DNA of 64,000 nt from an uncultured Bacteroidia bacterium (GTDB lineage: Bacteria; Bacteroidota; Bacteroidia; Bacteroidales; F082): positions 62,001 through 126,000 of the forward strand of contig CACZZO010000006.1 of assembly GCA_902785755.1 (NCBI GenBank), read 5' to 3'. Made by a program: the position numbers and the translations under genes. The notes under the pieces were generated by a model. The model was not told where the DNA came from and searched no databases. It was given only the letters and a program-made list of their open reading frames with translations. Below, piece by piece: positions 35,076 to 42,753 of the stretch; within the stretch, counting starts at the first letter, position 1, and every line of letters begins with the position of its first letter.

Positions 35076-36151
35076 TGTTTTCTGCGGATTAAAAGTTTTG
35101 CAAATGTAGATTTTAACTCTCCGTTTACCCAAATGGCTCCTCGTCTGTTTAGGTCACTGTATTTAGAAGAGTCTGCTTTGGTGTATTCCTTTATTTTTAA
35201 TCCATACTCATTGCCTCTATCAGTAATTCCAAGGATTTCAAATTGTTCAGGATTGTATGAACACATAAATGTAATTGGGACTCCCATTGCCCCATCATAA
35301 TCACACGGGATGTCAGAAACTTTCCCCACATCTATTGCATCATAATTATCGTAATAGGGATAATTTTCTGACGTATAATGTTTCCATAAATCAAGTGTTT
35401 CGTGTCGTTTATTATGATCAAGATTCGTGAACCAACAAATATTGCCGAATTTGGCATATTTATGACCTTCACTTACATAGATATTATCTTTCTCATAGTC
35501 CATTGGTACTTCAAATTCTTGACCTCCATACTTAAAACCTAACCAAATCGAGTTATTCATTAGCAAAGGAAAAATCTCTTTATAAGTCACATTGTTTTGA
35601 TTTCCAATAATCAAAAACTTCTTCTCATATTTCATCAACTGCGCCACATACTCGCGAAAAAGGGAAAACGGCGGATTGGTGCATACAATGTCGGCCTGTT
35701 TCAGCAATTCCACACATTCAGGGCTGCGGAAATCGCCATTGCCCTGCAATCGGGAAAGCACATTTTTGTCGTTTTGCAGTAAGTAGGCTACATCGGCCAA
35801 GTTCACGGCACCATCACCGTTGTAGTCTTCCACCTCGGTAATCTCCACTTTGTAGGCAATTTTCTTCGGTTCACTTTCCAAAGTGTCGAATTGCAACAGC
35901 AGTTCGTTGCCCATCACGGGTGAGCCGTCATAGCAAGTGGCAATCAGTTTCTTCAAGCCGAGACTGTTGAAATTGAGGGCAAAATACTTGAAGAAATTGC
36001 TTTCGTAAGGGTCGTCGCAGTTGCAAAACACCACCTTGTCGCGGAAGTGTTCTCGGTAGTGTTTCAGTTCGGCACTGATGTCGTCAATTTGAGTATAGAA
36101 CTCATCCTGTTTGGCTCTCATGGCCGCATTGAGGCTTTTGTTTCCTGCCAT
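35072..36151 (-). CDS. Adenine-specific DNA methyltransferase, EcoRI-methylase family
   Basis: 359 residues. The NPPF catalytic motif is at 159-162 (DIVCTNPPFSLFREYVAQL), typical of N6-adenine methyltransferases. The family assignment rests on the N-terminus NAAMRAKQDEFYTQIDDISA and KFLIIGNQNNVTYKEIFPL. Residues 109-120 form a perfect EF-hand/dockerin loop, D-Y-N-G-D-G-A-V-N-L-A-D, inserted before NPPF. The gene overlaps the DUF262-HNH gene by 4 bp, so methylase and nuclease are made together, methylase first. A roughly 400-nt leader with strong secondary structure precedes it. Recognition sequence unknown. Confidence 0.88.
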   Translation of the reverse strand: MAGNKSLNAAMRAKQDEFYTQIDDISAELKHYREHFRDKVVFCNCDDPYESNFFKYFALNFNSLGLKKLIATCYDGSPVMGNELLLQFDTLESEPKKIAYKVEITEVEDYNGDGAVNLADVAYLLQNDKNVLSRLQGNGDFRSPECVELLKQADIVCTNPPFSLFREYVAQLMKYEKKFLIIGNQNNVTYKEIFPLLMNNSIWLGFKYGGQEFEVPMDYEKDNIYVSEGHKYAKFGNICWFTNLDHNKRHETLDLWKHYTSENYPYYDNYDAIDVGKVSDIPCDYDGAMGVPITFMCSYNPEQFEILGITDRGNEYGLKIKEYTKADSSKYSDLNRRGAIWVNGELKSTFAKLLIRRKQ

Positions 36152-36186
36152 ATTGGATTGATAGTTGGAGCACTGCTATCAATCGG

Positions 36187-36383
36187 CGCGGCGACAAAAA
36201 GCGTGAGCCTCTTATCGCGTACCAAGGCAACCCGGCAAGGAGACCTTTTCAACCCTTAAGAAGCCCACAATTTGTGAGCACTGTACTATTAGGGTTGAAA
36301 ATCTCCGTTTGCAACGGAAACCTCACTATCATTATCGGTGTCTTATCTCCAAAATAACTTTGCCGGGTTTTTCGGTCGACGCG
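36187..36383 (-). ncRNA. Structured leader or possible non-coding RNA with nested inverted repeats
   Basis: Three nested arm pairs: outer 36187-36200 with 36368-36383 (imperfect), middle AACCCGGCAA (36229-36238) with TTGCCGGGTT (36360-36369), inner 36239-36256 with 36291-36306 (16 pairs with a 2-nt bulge). A small hairpin CCGTT-TGC-AACGG lies at 36305-36317, and CACAA-A-TTGTG lies in the apical loop. It is richer in G+C than the AT-rich DNA on its right. It lies on the minus-strand transcript between a -7 element at 36555 and the methyltransferase ATG at 36151. No coding frame is credible. The remaining 36384-36597 is AT-rich without a gene. Confidence 0.55.
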
Positions 36384-36554
36384 AAATAATAGTAATGCTT
36401 TGGTTTATAATATGTTACTTTTTACTCTTTTCTGTTTTCAATAGTTTTTGACATTCAAGGACAGCAACAAGTGCTATCTGATTATAATATGTCTTTTGAG
36501 TTTATTTTTTGTTCGATTGTTTTGGTTCAACTATTATCGTTTGCTTTCAATCTG

Positions 36555-36562
36555 CAAATATA
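36555..36562 (-). promoter_or_regulatory. -7 element (TATATTTG) for the methyltransferase/HNH transcript
   Basis: Minus-strand TATATTTG about 400 nt upstream of the methyltransferase start. It is the only good -7 match in this gap; no clear -33 was seen. Confidence 0.5.
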
Positions 36563-36597
36563 AACATTTTGAGAATTATGCTATCTTTTCGAGGAAA

Positions 36598-37194
36598 TCA
36601 TCTTGCTCGCAGTTTTTCTTGGAGGCCAACTCTTTCTTCCTCAGAAATGGCATGTTGCAACCGAAATACATGGGTCGGAGGAATATGGATGTGGTCGTCA
36701 GGATTATCTGAAATTGGCAGGATGAGATAACTATCGTCCATGGCATCAAGCACTGGAAAATGGTCTTCTGGTGTAGGCGGCAATGCTGCGATAATCCCTA
36801 TAACAATCCTTTTATAACACAAGGCTTCAACAATATCCCCAACCTTGAAATGAATGTCTTCTTTGTTTCGTCCATGGAAATCATTGGCAAGATTGTAGTC
36901 TTGCAAACACGCTTCAAGAAAGTTTCCTGACGGGTTGTATGACCTGACACTTAACCAGTCCACATCGCCAAGGTTGCCATCAACGGAAATCTCTTTCACC
37001 AAATAAGCGTAGATTTCTTCAGGGAAATAGGTTTCCGAAGCGTTTCGCTTCATTGCAGCAATTGCCTTTTCAAGAGATGAAAAATGCCCTCGAACAACAG
37101 AGATTGCTTCAAAATCTCTTGATGCTTCTGCAAAGGTGCCATCGCATCGGATTTCATCAAGTCGGAAAATGGAGGTGGTCATATTGCTTTTCAT
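36598..37194 (-). CDS. Unknown protein, last gene of a protease three-gene unit
   Basis: 198 residues, no signal or membrane segment. Segments such as FRLDEIRCDGTFAEASRDFE, DWLSVRSYNPSGNF and IHFKVGDIVEALCYKRIVIG suggest a mixed alpha/beta soluble protein; the last contains a small-barrel-like KVGDIVE strand. I do not recognise a family. The start at 37194 overlaps the protease stop as ATGA (a second ATG lies 4 codons in). The tight coupling implies it works with the protease, perhaps as substrate, regulator or sensor. Confidence 0.7.
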   Translation of the reverse strand: MKSNMTTSIFRLDEIRCDGTFAEASRDFEAISVVRGHFSSLEKAIAAMKRNASETYFPEEIYAYLVKEISVDGNLGDVDWLSVRSYNPSGNFLEACLQDYNLANDFHGRNKEDIHFKVGDIVEALCYKRIVIGIIAALPPTPEDHFPVLDAMDDSYLILPISDNPDDHIHIPPTHVFRLQHAISEEERVGLQEKLRAR

Positions 37195-38090
37195 TTACCA
37201 TTACCCACATTCAACAACCGCATAATGCAACCGCCCTTGTTGTTTTCAACTATCTTTGTTACAATGGTTTGTTCAAGATAAATCATATAGCAGTGATGCA
37301 AACTCAAAATCATATCTTGAAGATGCTGGTCTTCTTCCATGTCTATAATGTTCAATCCCACAGCCTTGCATTGTTCCTTTGAGATATGCCTGCTATGAAC
37401 TTTCGTCGCATCGTTATTGTTGAAGGCTTTCATTATCTCTTTTCTTTTTCCCTTTTCGGAAATGGTTTTTGATAGAATGTTATCGGCTAAGTCATTTGAT
37501 AACTCTATTGCCTGCTCGCAAGTAACCAAAAACGTAGGATTATATTTAGAAAAAATCACTTGCCACAAACCCAAAGCATGGGGATTTGATTTTATGTCTT
37601 CTTTCGCCTTTTCAAACTCCTTCAAAACAGATTGGCAAGCAACACCTCCTATCTGTGGGTCAAAGGGACCAAGACATGACTGCTTTCCCAGCATTATTTC
37701 CCTACAGGAAACGGCAATCATTGACCCCGCCGACATTGCCATCTGCGGCACTATGGCTCTAATATCATTGTTGAAGATAGAGTGCAAATAATTGATAATC
37801 TTTTCTGTAGCGGAGATGTCACCACCCGGAGTGTGCAAAATCAAATCGACCCCTTTGGACTTGTCAAGTTTATAAACGGCTTCCATGAAAGCGTTCATAT
37901 CCTTATCATTTATGGATACATCCGAGGCTGTCGGCTTTTGCAACCATCCAGAGTAATAAGAGATGACATTTCTTCCTGTACATTTGGAAATCTCATCAAG
38001 ATACTTTTTCTTCTCTTCAACTAAAAATGTTATCTTGTTTTCTTCTTTGGTGTTTGAAAACTTATTGAATATTTCACTCCAACTTGGCAT
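37191..38090 (-). CDS. SDH-type (ClpP/crotonase-fold) serine protease
   Basis: 299 residues, no signal peptide. VDLILHTPGGDISATEKIIN (81-100), IVPQMAMSAGSMIAVSCREI with nucleophile candidate Ser120, and LGPFDPQIGG (140-149) are the hallmarks of the serine dehydrogenase proteinase (SDH_sah, SppA-related) family. The C-terminal third is helical (QAIELSNDLADNIL, then HLQDMILSLHHCYMIYL). Cytoplasmic or membrane-associated; substrates unknown. It is the middle gene of a unit with a 64-aa protein upstream (11-bp gap) and a 198-aa protein downstream (4-bp overlap), next to restriction and toxin-antitoxin genes. Confidence 0.85.
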   Translation of the reverse strand: MPSWSEIFNKFSNTKEENKITFLVEEKKKYLDEISKCTGRNVISYYSGWLQKPTASDVSINDKDMNAFMEAVYKLDKSKGVDLILHTPGGDISATEKIINYLHSIFNNDIRAIVPQMAMSAGSMIAVSCREIMLGKQSCLGPFDPQIGGVACQSVLKEFEKAKEDIKSNPHALGLWQVIFSKYNPTFLVTCEQAIELSNDLADNILSKTISEKGKRKEIMKAFNNNDATKVHSRHISKEQCKAVGLNIIDMEEDQHLQDMILSLHHCYMIYLEQTIVTKIVENNKGGCIMRLLNVGNGK

Positions 38091-38101
38091 GGTTCAATGT
38101 T

Positions 38102-38296
38102 TTATGAAAGGATACCACTTACCGTGATTTGATTTTCATCATATATGGAGAATTGCTCGTAATAATCACCTTTTTTCACCCATTCCTGACGAATAAAGGG
38201 ATTGTCATTCTTGAAGCCGTCCATAATTAAGCCAAGATCCATGACTAATCCAGACTGTCTATCCAACTTTTTGCTTTGCTCGTTATTTGTACTCAT
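38102..38296 (-). CDS. Small unknown protein, first gene of the protease unit
   Basis: 64 residues from the ATG at 38296, which follows the -7 element at 38324-38331. It is soluble and charged (KLDRQSGLVMDLGLIMDGFK, NPFIRQEWVKKGDYYEQFSI) and no family is recognised. Its position ahead of the protease in a single transcript suggests a small regulator, adaptor or antitoxin-like partner. Confidence 0.6.
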   Translation of the reverse strand: MSTNNEQSKKLDRQSGLVMDLGLIMDGFKNDNPFIRQEWVKKGDYYEQFSIYDENQITVSGILS

Positions 38297-38323
38297 AATG
38301 ATATTAACCCAATAATTACGCTG

Positions 38324-38331
38324 CAAAATTA
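38324..38331 (-). promoter_or_regulatory. -7 element (TAATTTTG) of the protease three-gene unit
   Basis: Minus-strand TAATTTTG 27 nt upstream of the 64-aa gene. Confidence 0.6.
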
Positions 38332-38361
38332 CATATTTCTTTCGTACTTGCAAATAATTCA

Positions 38362-38392
38362 CAAAGGCGACCCCAAAACGGAGTCGCCTTTG
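38362..38392 (-). terminator. Terminator hairpin of the V-ATPase operon
   Basis: AAAGGCGAC...CC pairs with GG...GTCGCCTTT across a GTTTT loop on the minus strand, 25 bp after the subunit K stop. The U-tract is weak (TTTG). Confidence 0.6.
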
Positions 38393-38416
38393 TCCTAATT
38401 GGTTGTCCTCTCGAAA

Positions 38417-38857
<441 letters not shown>

Positions 38858-38885
38858 TTAAAATTTAAGATTCAAGATTCAAAAT

Positions 38886-40658
38886 TTAAGATTGTAAAGG
38901 GTTGTACCTGCGGCCTGAGCCTTCGTAACCGGAGTTTTTGAAGAACTCGAGGAAGTTGAGTCGCAAGGGATGCACGAAGGCACCCAACACGCACATCGCG
39001 ACATTCAGCACATGGCCAATCACCACGATGAGGATGAAAGCCACCCAACCGAAACCGCCATCACCAAGGGCTTGCAAGCCAATGGCGTTGAAAGCCTCGC
39101 CGAGTTTGGCACCAGCCAAGCCCAAGGCATACAGACGCAAGTAACTCAACACGTCGCCGAGCAAGCCCGTGGCCGTGTTGTAGGTATCCCACAAGCCCGA
39201 ACCGAAGTTGAGCAAAGGATTGCGTTTCAAGTCGTTGAGGAAGAAAATGCCCAAGGCGGAGAGGCTGCCTAACACGATGACAATCCACTTCGTCAGGGCC
39301 TTGTCCATCACGCCCATCAAGGCGAGACCGCCCACAATGACGCCACCTACAATAAGTAGTGTCCAGCCCCAAGTGCCCAAGGAGTTGGCGAAGCCTTTCA
39401 CCTTGGTACTCTGATAGGTCTTGACAATCATAGCGAGGCAGATGTGTACGATACCTACAAGCAATGCCAAAACCATCGTGCCGTCGTATCCTGCAATCTT
39501 CGAGGGTAACATGATGCGTTTCACCCCTTCTGGGAGCCAGCTCCAAGTGAGCATATCCGTGGAGAAGAAGGTGTGGAACAGCAAGCCGATGACCGTGGTG
39601 GCAATGCCCAAGGTCACGCCGAGAGGCGCAATCTTGCCCAACACTTTCTTCAGCCCGAGGCTCGCCAAGATGAGCACGAGGCCGTAGCCCGCGTCGCCCA
39701 TGCAGAAGGCAAAAAACAGCATGAAGAAGATGGAAATGAACACGGTTGGGTCGAACTCATCATATTTGGGCCGACCGTACATATCGGTCAGCATCTCAAA
39801 CATCGAAACAAACTTGTTGTTTTTCAACTTGATTGGCGGATTATCATCGGCTTTGGCCTTATCGACCAAATAAAGGATGTTTTCCTTTTCCAACATATCG
39901 TGCAAGGCAGGCTCGTTTTCGACGGGAGCAAAGCCCTCAAAGACAGTGATATAGTCTTCGGCAGCCTTCTCGCCCGCGACGTTGGCCAAATGCAAATCGA
40001 GTTTCGACAAAGTCTTGTCCAACTCGGCTTGAATCACAGGTTCGTGCCATTTCAGTTGGGCCAAACGATGCTCTTTCTCTTTCACCTGCGCCTCCAAGTC
40101 GGCAATTTGCTTCTCGATGGCGGCATAGTCGCGGTCGGGAGCAGGCAGTTCCTTCAACGGGAAGTCGTAGTCGTCGGAGTCGGAAACGACCACGAAATAA
40201 CTGTTGCCGCCGAGATTCGAAATCTCGCTCAGCGCGTACTGTTCCTTCCAAGCTGGGTCGATGGCTTTCGCCTTGTAGAAGTGGAGTTTCAGTCCGGTAC
40301 CTTTGAGGCGGTCGAAACTCTTGGCGTCAAACTGGCCCCAAGGCACCAACTCATCCGCGTCCTTGCGAAGTTGCGGCAACTGGGCTTCGATGGCTCCTTT
40401 GTCGCGCACAGTCTCCATCACCTCCACGGCGAAGTCGGTCGGCTTCTGACCCGGGTCTTCCGCTTTTTCGACTTCCTTCAAGGCCGTAAGCGCATCGCGG
40501 TAAATCTCCGCCCGTGCCGACAGCTTCTCCGATTTCTCGTCGATGGGCTTCAGCGAGCGGGTGATGTCCACCACGCCCACCGATTGCAGCTTCTCCAAGA
40601 AGGCATCGGCATCGCCGCTCATAAGGATGAAATCATATTTCGTCATTTCAGTTACCAT
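38886..40658 (-). CDS. ntpI: V-type ATPase subunit I (a-subunit/stator)
   Basis: 590 residues. The N-terminal half is cytoplasmic with coiled coils (AAIEKQIADLEAQVKEKEHR). The C-terminal half has about seven membrane helices, and the conserved Arg of the ion half-channel is expected in the helix near SYLRLYALGLAGAKLG (about 515-530). It overlaps the subunit D stop by 11 bp; a second ATG at 40646 would avoid the overlap. Confidence 0.94.
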   Translation of the reverse strand: MVTEMTKYDFILMSGDADAFLEKLQSVGVVDITRSLKPIDEKSEKLSARAEIYRDALTALKEVEKAEDPGQKPTDFAVEVMETVRDKGAIEAQLPQLRKDADELVPWGQFDAKSFDRLKGTGLKLHFYKAKAIDPAWKEQYALSEISNLGGNSYFVVVSDSDDYDFPLKELPAPDRDYAAIEKQIADLEAQVKEKEHRLAQLKWHEPVIQAELDKTLSKLDLHLANVAGEKAAEDYITVFEGFAPVENEPALHDMLEKENILYLVDKAKADDNPPIKLKNNKFVSMFEMLTDMYGRPKYDEFDPTVFISIFFMLFFAFCMGDAGYGLVLILASLGLKKVLGKIAPLGVTLGIATTVIGLLFHTFFSTDMLTWSWLPEGVKRIMLPSKIAGYDGTMVLALLVGIVHICLAMIVKTYQSTKVKGFANSLGTWGWTLLIVGGVIVGGLALMGVMDKALTKWIVIVLGSLSALGIFFLNDLKRNPLLNFGSGLWDTYNTATGLLGDVLSYLRLYALGLAGAKLGEAFNAIGLQALGDGGFGWVAFILIVVIGHVLNVAMCVLGAFVHPLRLNFLEFFKNSGYEGSGRRYNPLQS

Positions 40659-41259
40659 ATTCTGCCTCCTCCTCTTCTATGTGTTTGTTTTTCACGATTT
40701 TCTGCGAAGCCTTGTCGAGGTTCTCCGCATCTTCCATATATCGCTTGATCTTACGTATGGCTTCGTTGTAGCCAGGAATTTGCACCTTCTCGTAAAGGTT
40801 GACTTTCTGCGTGGTCTTTTTCCGTTGGTAGTCCAAAACGCGGCTCACCTCGGTATAGACCTCCGACTCGATGCCCAACTGTGCCAAGTTTTTCAGGATT
40901 TGAACGCCGTCGGCATACCACATCGGCTTGGTGAAGAGGTTGATGTCCTTCACGTCGAACAGCACCTCCTCCAACGACGGCACGGGTACTCCCGCAATCT
41001 TGACGGTCTTCAGCTTGACATCGGTCACGGAAATCAGTCCTGGCTCAAATTCATTCCAAAGCCGGGCCATATACTCATACGACTTGAGTTCGGCCTCTAA
41101 CTGTGCGACAAGGCTCTCCGAATGTTGCTTGGCTTTCTTCACCTCAAGGCGCAGCGCGCTCTCCTTGCTCTTCAGCGTGGGGAGGGCACGGGTTCGCGTC
41201 TTGAGCTGCTTGTTCATCTCATTCAGCGAGGTCTTGTTATATTGAAATTTGATGGCCAT
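40648..41259 (-). CDS. ntpD: V-type ATPase subunit D (central shaft)
   Basis: 203 residues, largely a long antiparallel coiled coil (NKTSLNEMNKQLKTRTRALP; ALRLEVKKAKQHSESLVAQL), as expected for the rotor shaft. Ends in an acidic tail that overlaps the subunit I start. A palindromic repeat separates it from subunit B. Confidence 0.94.
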   Translation of the reverse strand: MAIKFQYNKTSLNEMNKQLKTRTRALPTLKSKESALRLEVKKAKQHSESLVAQLEAELKSYEYMARLWNEFEPGLISVTDVKLKTVKIAGVPVPSLEEVLFDVKDINLFTKPMWYADGVQILKNLAQLGIESEVYTEVSRVLDYQRKKTTQKVNLYEKVQIPGYNEAIRKIKRYMEDAENLDKASQKIVKNKHIEEEEAEYGN

Positions 41260-41312
41260 GATTACATTATAATGGATGTGTGCATGGGGTTCACTACCCT
41301 AACGCCTTTTAC

Positions 41313-41399
41313 CGTCATGGCGGACAAAGATCCGCCATCTCCTATGCGCGAAGACAGTCTTTCACGCTTGGGAGATTGCGGGTCAAGCCCGCAATGACG
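41313..41399. repeat. Dispersed palindromic repeat inside the V-ATPase operon
   Basis: Outer arms CGTCAT...ATCTCC (41313-41342) and GGAGAT...ATGACG (41371-41399) are inverted. Each arm has its own hairpin (GGCGG/CCGCC; TGCGGG/CCCGCA). The frame through it encodes the often mis-annotated CGLDPQSP-type peptide and is not a gene. It is part of the widespread CGTCATTGCG family. Confidence 0.8.
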
Positions 41400-41427
41400 A
41401 TTAAGGGTCAAGTGAGATGTTCCCATA

Positions 41428-42753
41428 TTATTCTTTCTCTTTCCAGTATTTTTCAATGAGTTTCTCCTTCAAGCCCGTCTCGGCCTTGGTGAAATACTTG
41501 CCGAACAACTCCCAAGCTGTGTCAAGCATCTCCGTAATCGGAATGTTGACGTCGATGGCGAGGAGGCGCGTGGCGTATTCCTTGGCGTAGTCGAGGCAGC
41601 GAAGGTCGTAGTCGCTCAGGTCGAAGCCGTTCTCCAACTTCGTCTTGGCGTTGGAAGCATCGGCGTAGAGTCGCACCGAGGTGTTCATCACCGCGCTATG
41701 ATCCTCGCGGGTCTTCTTGTTCTGCACATGTTGCTTCAGACGCGACAGCGAACGGAACGGGTCCACAATGACCTTGCCCGAATCGGCATCGGCACGGAGG
41801 AACAACTGTCCCTCGGTGATATAACCCGTGTTGTCAGGAATGGCGTGCGTGATGTCGCCATCGTTCAAGGTCGTCACGGCAATAATGGTGATGGAACCGC
41901 CATCGGGCAACTGCACGGCCTTTTCGTAAATCTTCGCGAGGTCGGAATAAAGTGAGCCGGGCATGGAGTCCTTGGATGGGATTTGGTCCATACGATTGCT
42001 CACGATACTCAAAGCGTCGGCATACAAAGTCATATCGGTGAGCAGCACCAAGACCTTCTCGTTCTTGTCAACGGCGAAGTATTCCGCAGCGGTCAAGGCC
42101 ATGTCGGGAATCAGCAGACGCTCGACTGGCGGCTGGTCGGTGGTGTTCACGAAACTGATGATCTTGTGCAAGGCACCCGCGCTCTCAAACTCGTTTTTGA
42201 AAAACAGGTAGTCGTCGTTAGAAAGACCCATACCGCCGAGGATGATCTTATCGACATCGGCGCGGAGGGCAACCATGCTCATCACCTTATTGTAAGGCTG
42301 GTCGGGGTCGGCGAAGAACGGAATCTTCTGTCCCGAAACCAAAGTGTTGTTCAAGTCGATGCCGGCGATACCCGTAGGAATCAGCTCGGAAGGCATACGA
42401 CGCTTGTAGGGGTTCACGGAGGGGCCGCCGATTTGGCGTTTCTCGCCCTCCACAGCCGGACCGCCGTCGATAGGCTCGCCGTAAGCGTTGAAGAAACGGC
42501 CGGCCAGTTCGTCGCTCACGTTCAAGGTTGGCGGCTCGCCAAAGAAGGTCACTTCGGCGTTGGTCGGGATGTCTTCCGTGCCGCCAAACACCTGCAAGGT
42601 GACGGCGTTGTCCTTGATTTTCACCACCTGCGCCAAACGACCTGCCACAACAGCGAGTTCGTCGTTGGCCACGCCTTGCGCCTCAAGGGTCACGGTGGCC
42701 TTGGTGATGGCGGTCAGCTTCGTATAGATGCGTTGAAAGGCTTTCTCACTCAT
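41428..42753 (-). CDS. ntpB: V-type ATPase subunit B (non-catalytic)
   Basis: 441 residues. The alpha/beta-type nucleotide-binding fold lacks a Walker A (PTGIAGIDLNNTLVSGQKIP at the P-loop position), which marks the regulatory B subunit. It keeps the conserved FFAYGEP-like FNAYGEPIDGGP near 90 and a LSRLKQH segment near 335. It overlaps the subunit A stop by 8 bp. Confidence 0.96.
   Translation of the reverse strand: MSEKAFQRIYTKLTAITKATVTLEAQGVANDELAVVAGRLAQVVKIKDNAVTLQVFGGTEDIPTNAEVTFFGEPPTLNVSDELAGRFFNAYGEPIDGGPAVEGEKRQIGGPSVNPYKRRMPSELIPTGIAGIDLNNTLVSGQKIPFFADPDQPYNKVMSMVALRADVDKIILGGMGLSNDDYLFFKNEFESAGALHKIISFVNTTDQPPVERLLIPDMALTAAEYFAVDKNEKVLVLLTDMTLYADALSIVSNRMDQIPSKDSMPGSLYSDLAKIYEKAVQLPDGGSITIIAVTTLNDGDITHAIPDNTGYITEGQLFLRADADSGKVIVDPFRSLSRLKQHVQNKKTREDHSAVMNTSVRLYADASNAKTKLENGFDLSDYDLRCLDYAKEYATRLLAIDVNIPITEMLDTAWELFGKYFTKAETGLKEKLIEKYWKEKE

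Noticed and set aside
36448..36711. 87-codon plus-strand frame in the AT-rich gap
   Set aside because: Phe/Cys/Tyr-rich composition of random AT-rich DNA, no start context, overlaps the 198-aa gene.
41262..41456. 64-residue frame on the minus strand
   Set aside because: It encodes the CGLDPQSP-type peptide typical of the dispersed palindromic repeat and has no independent support.
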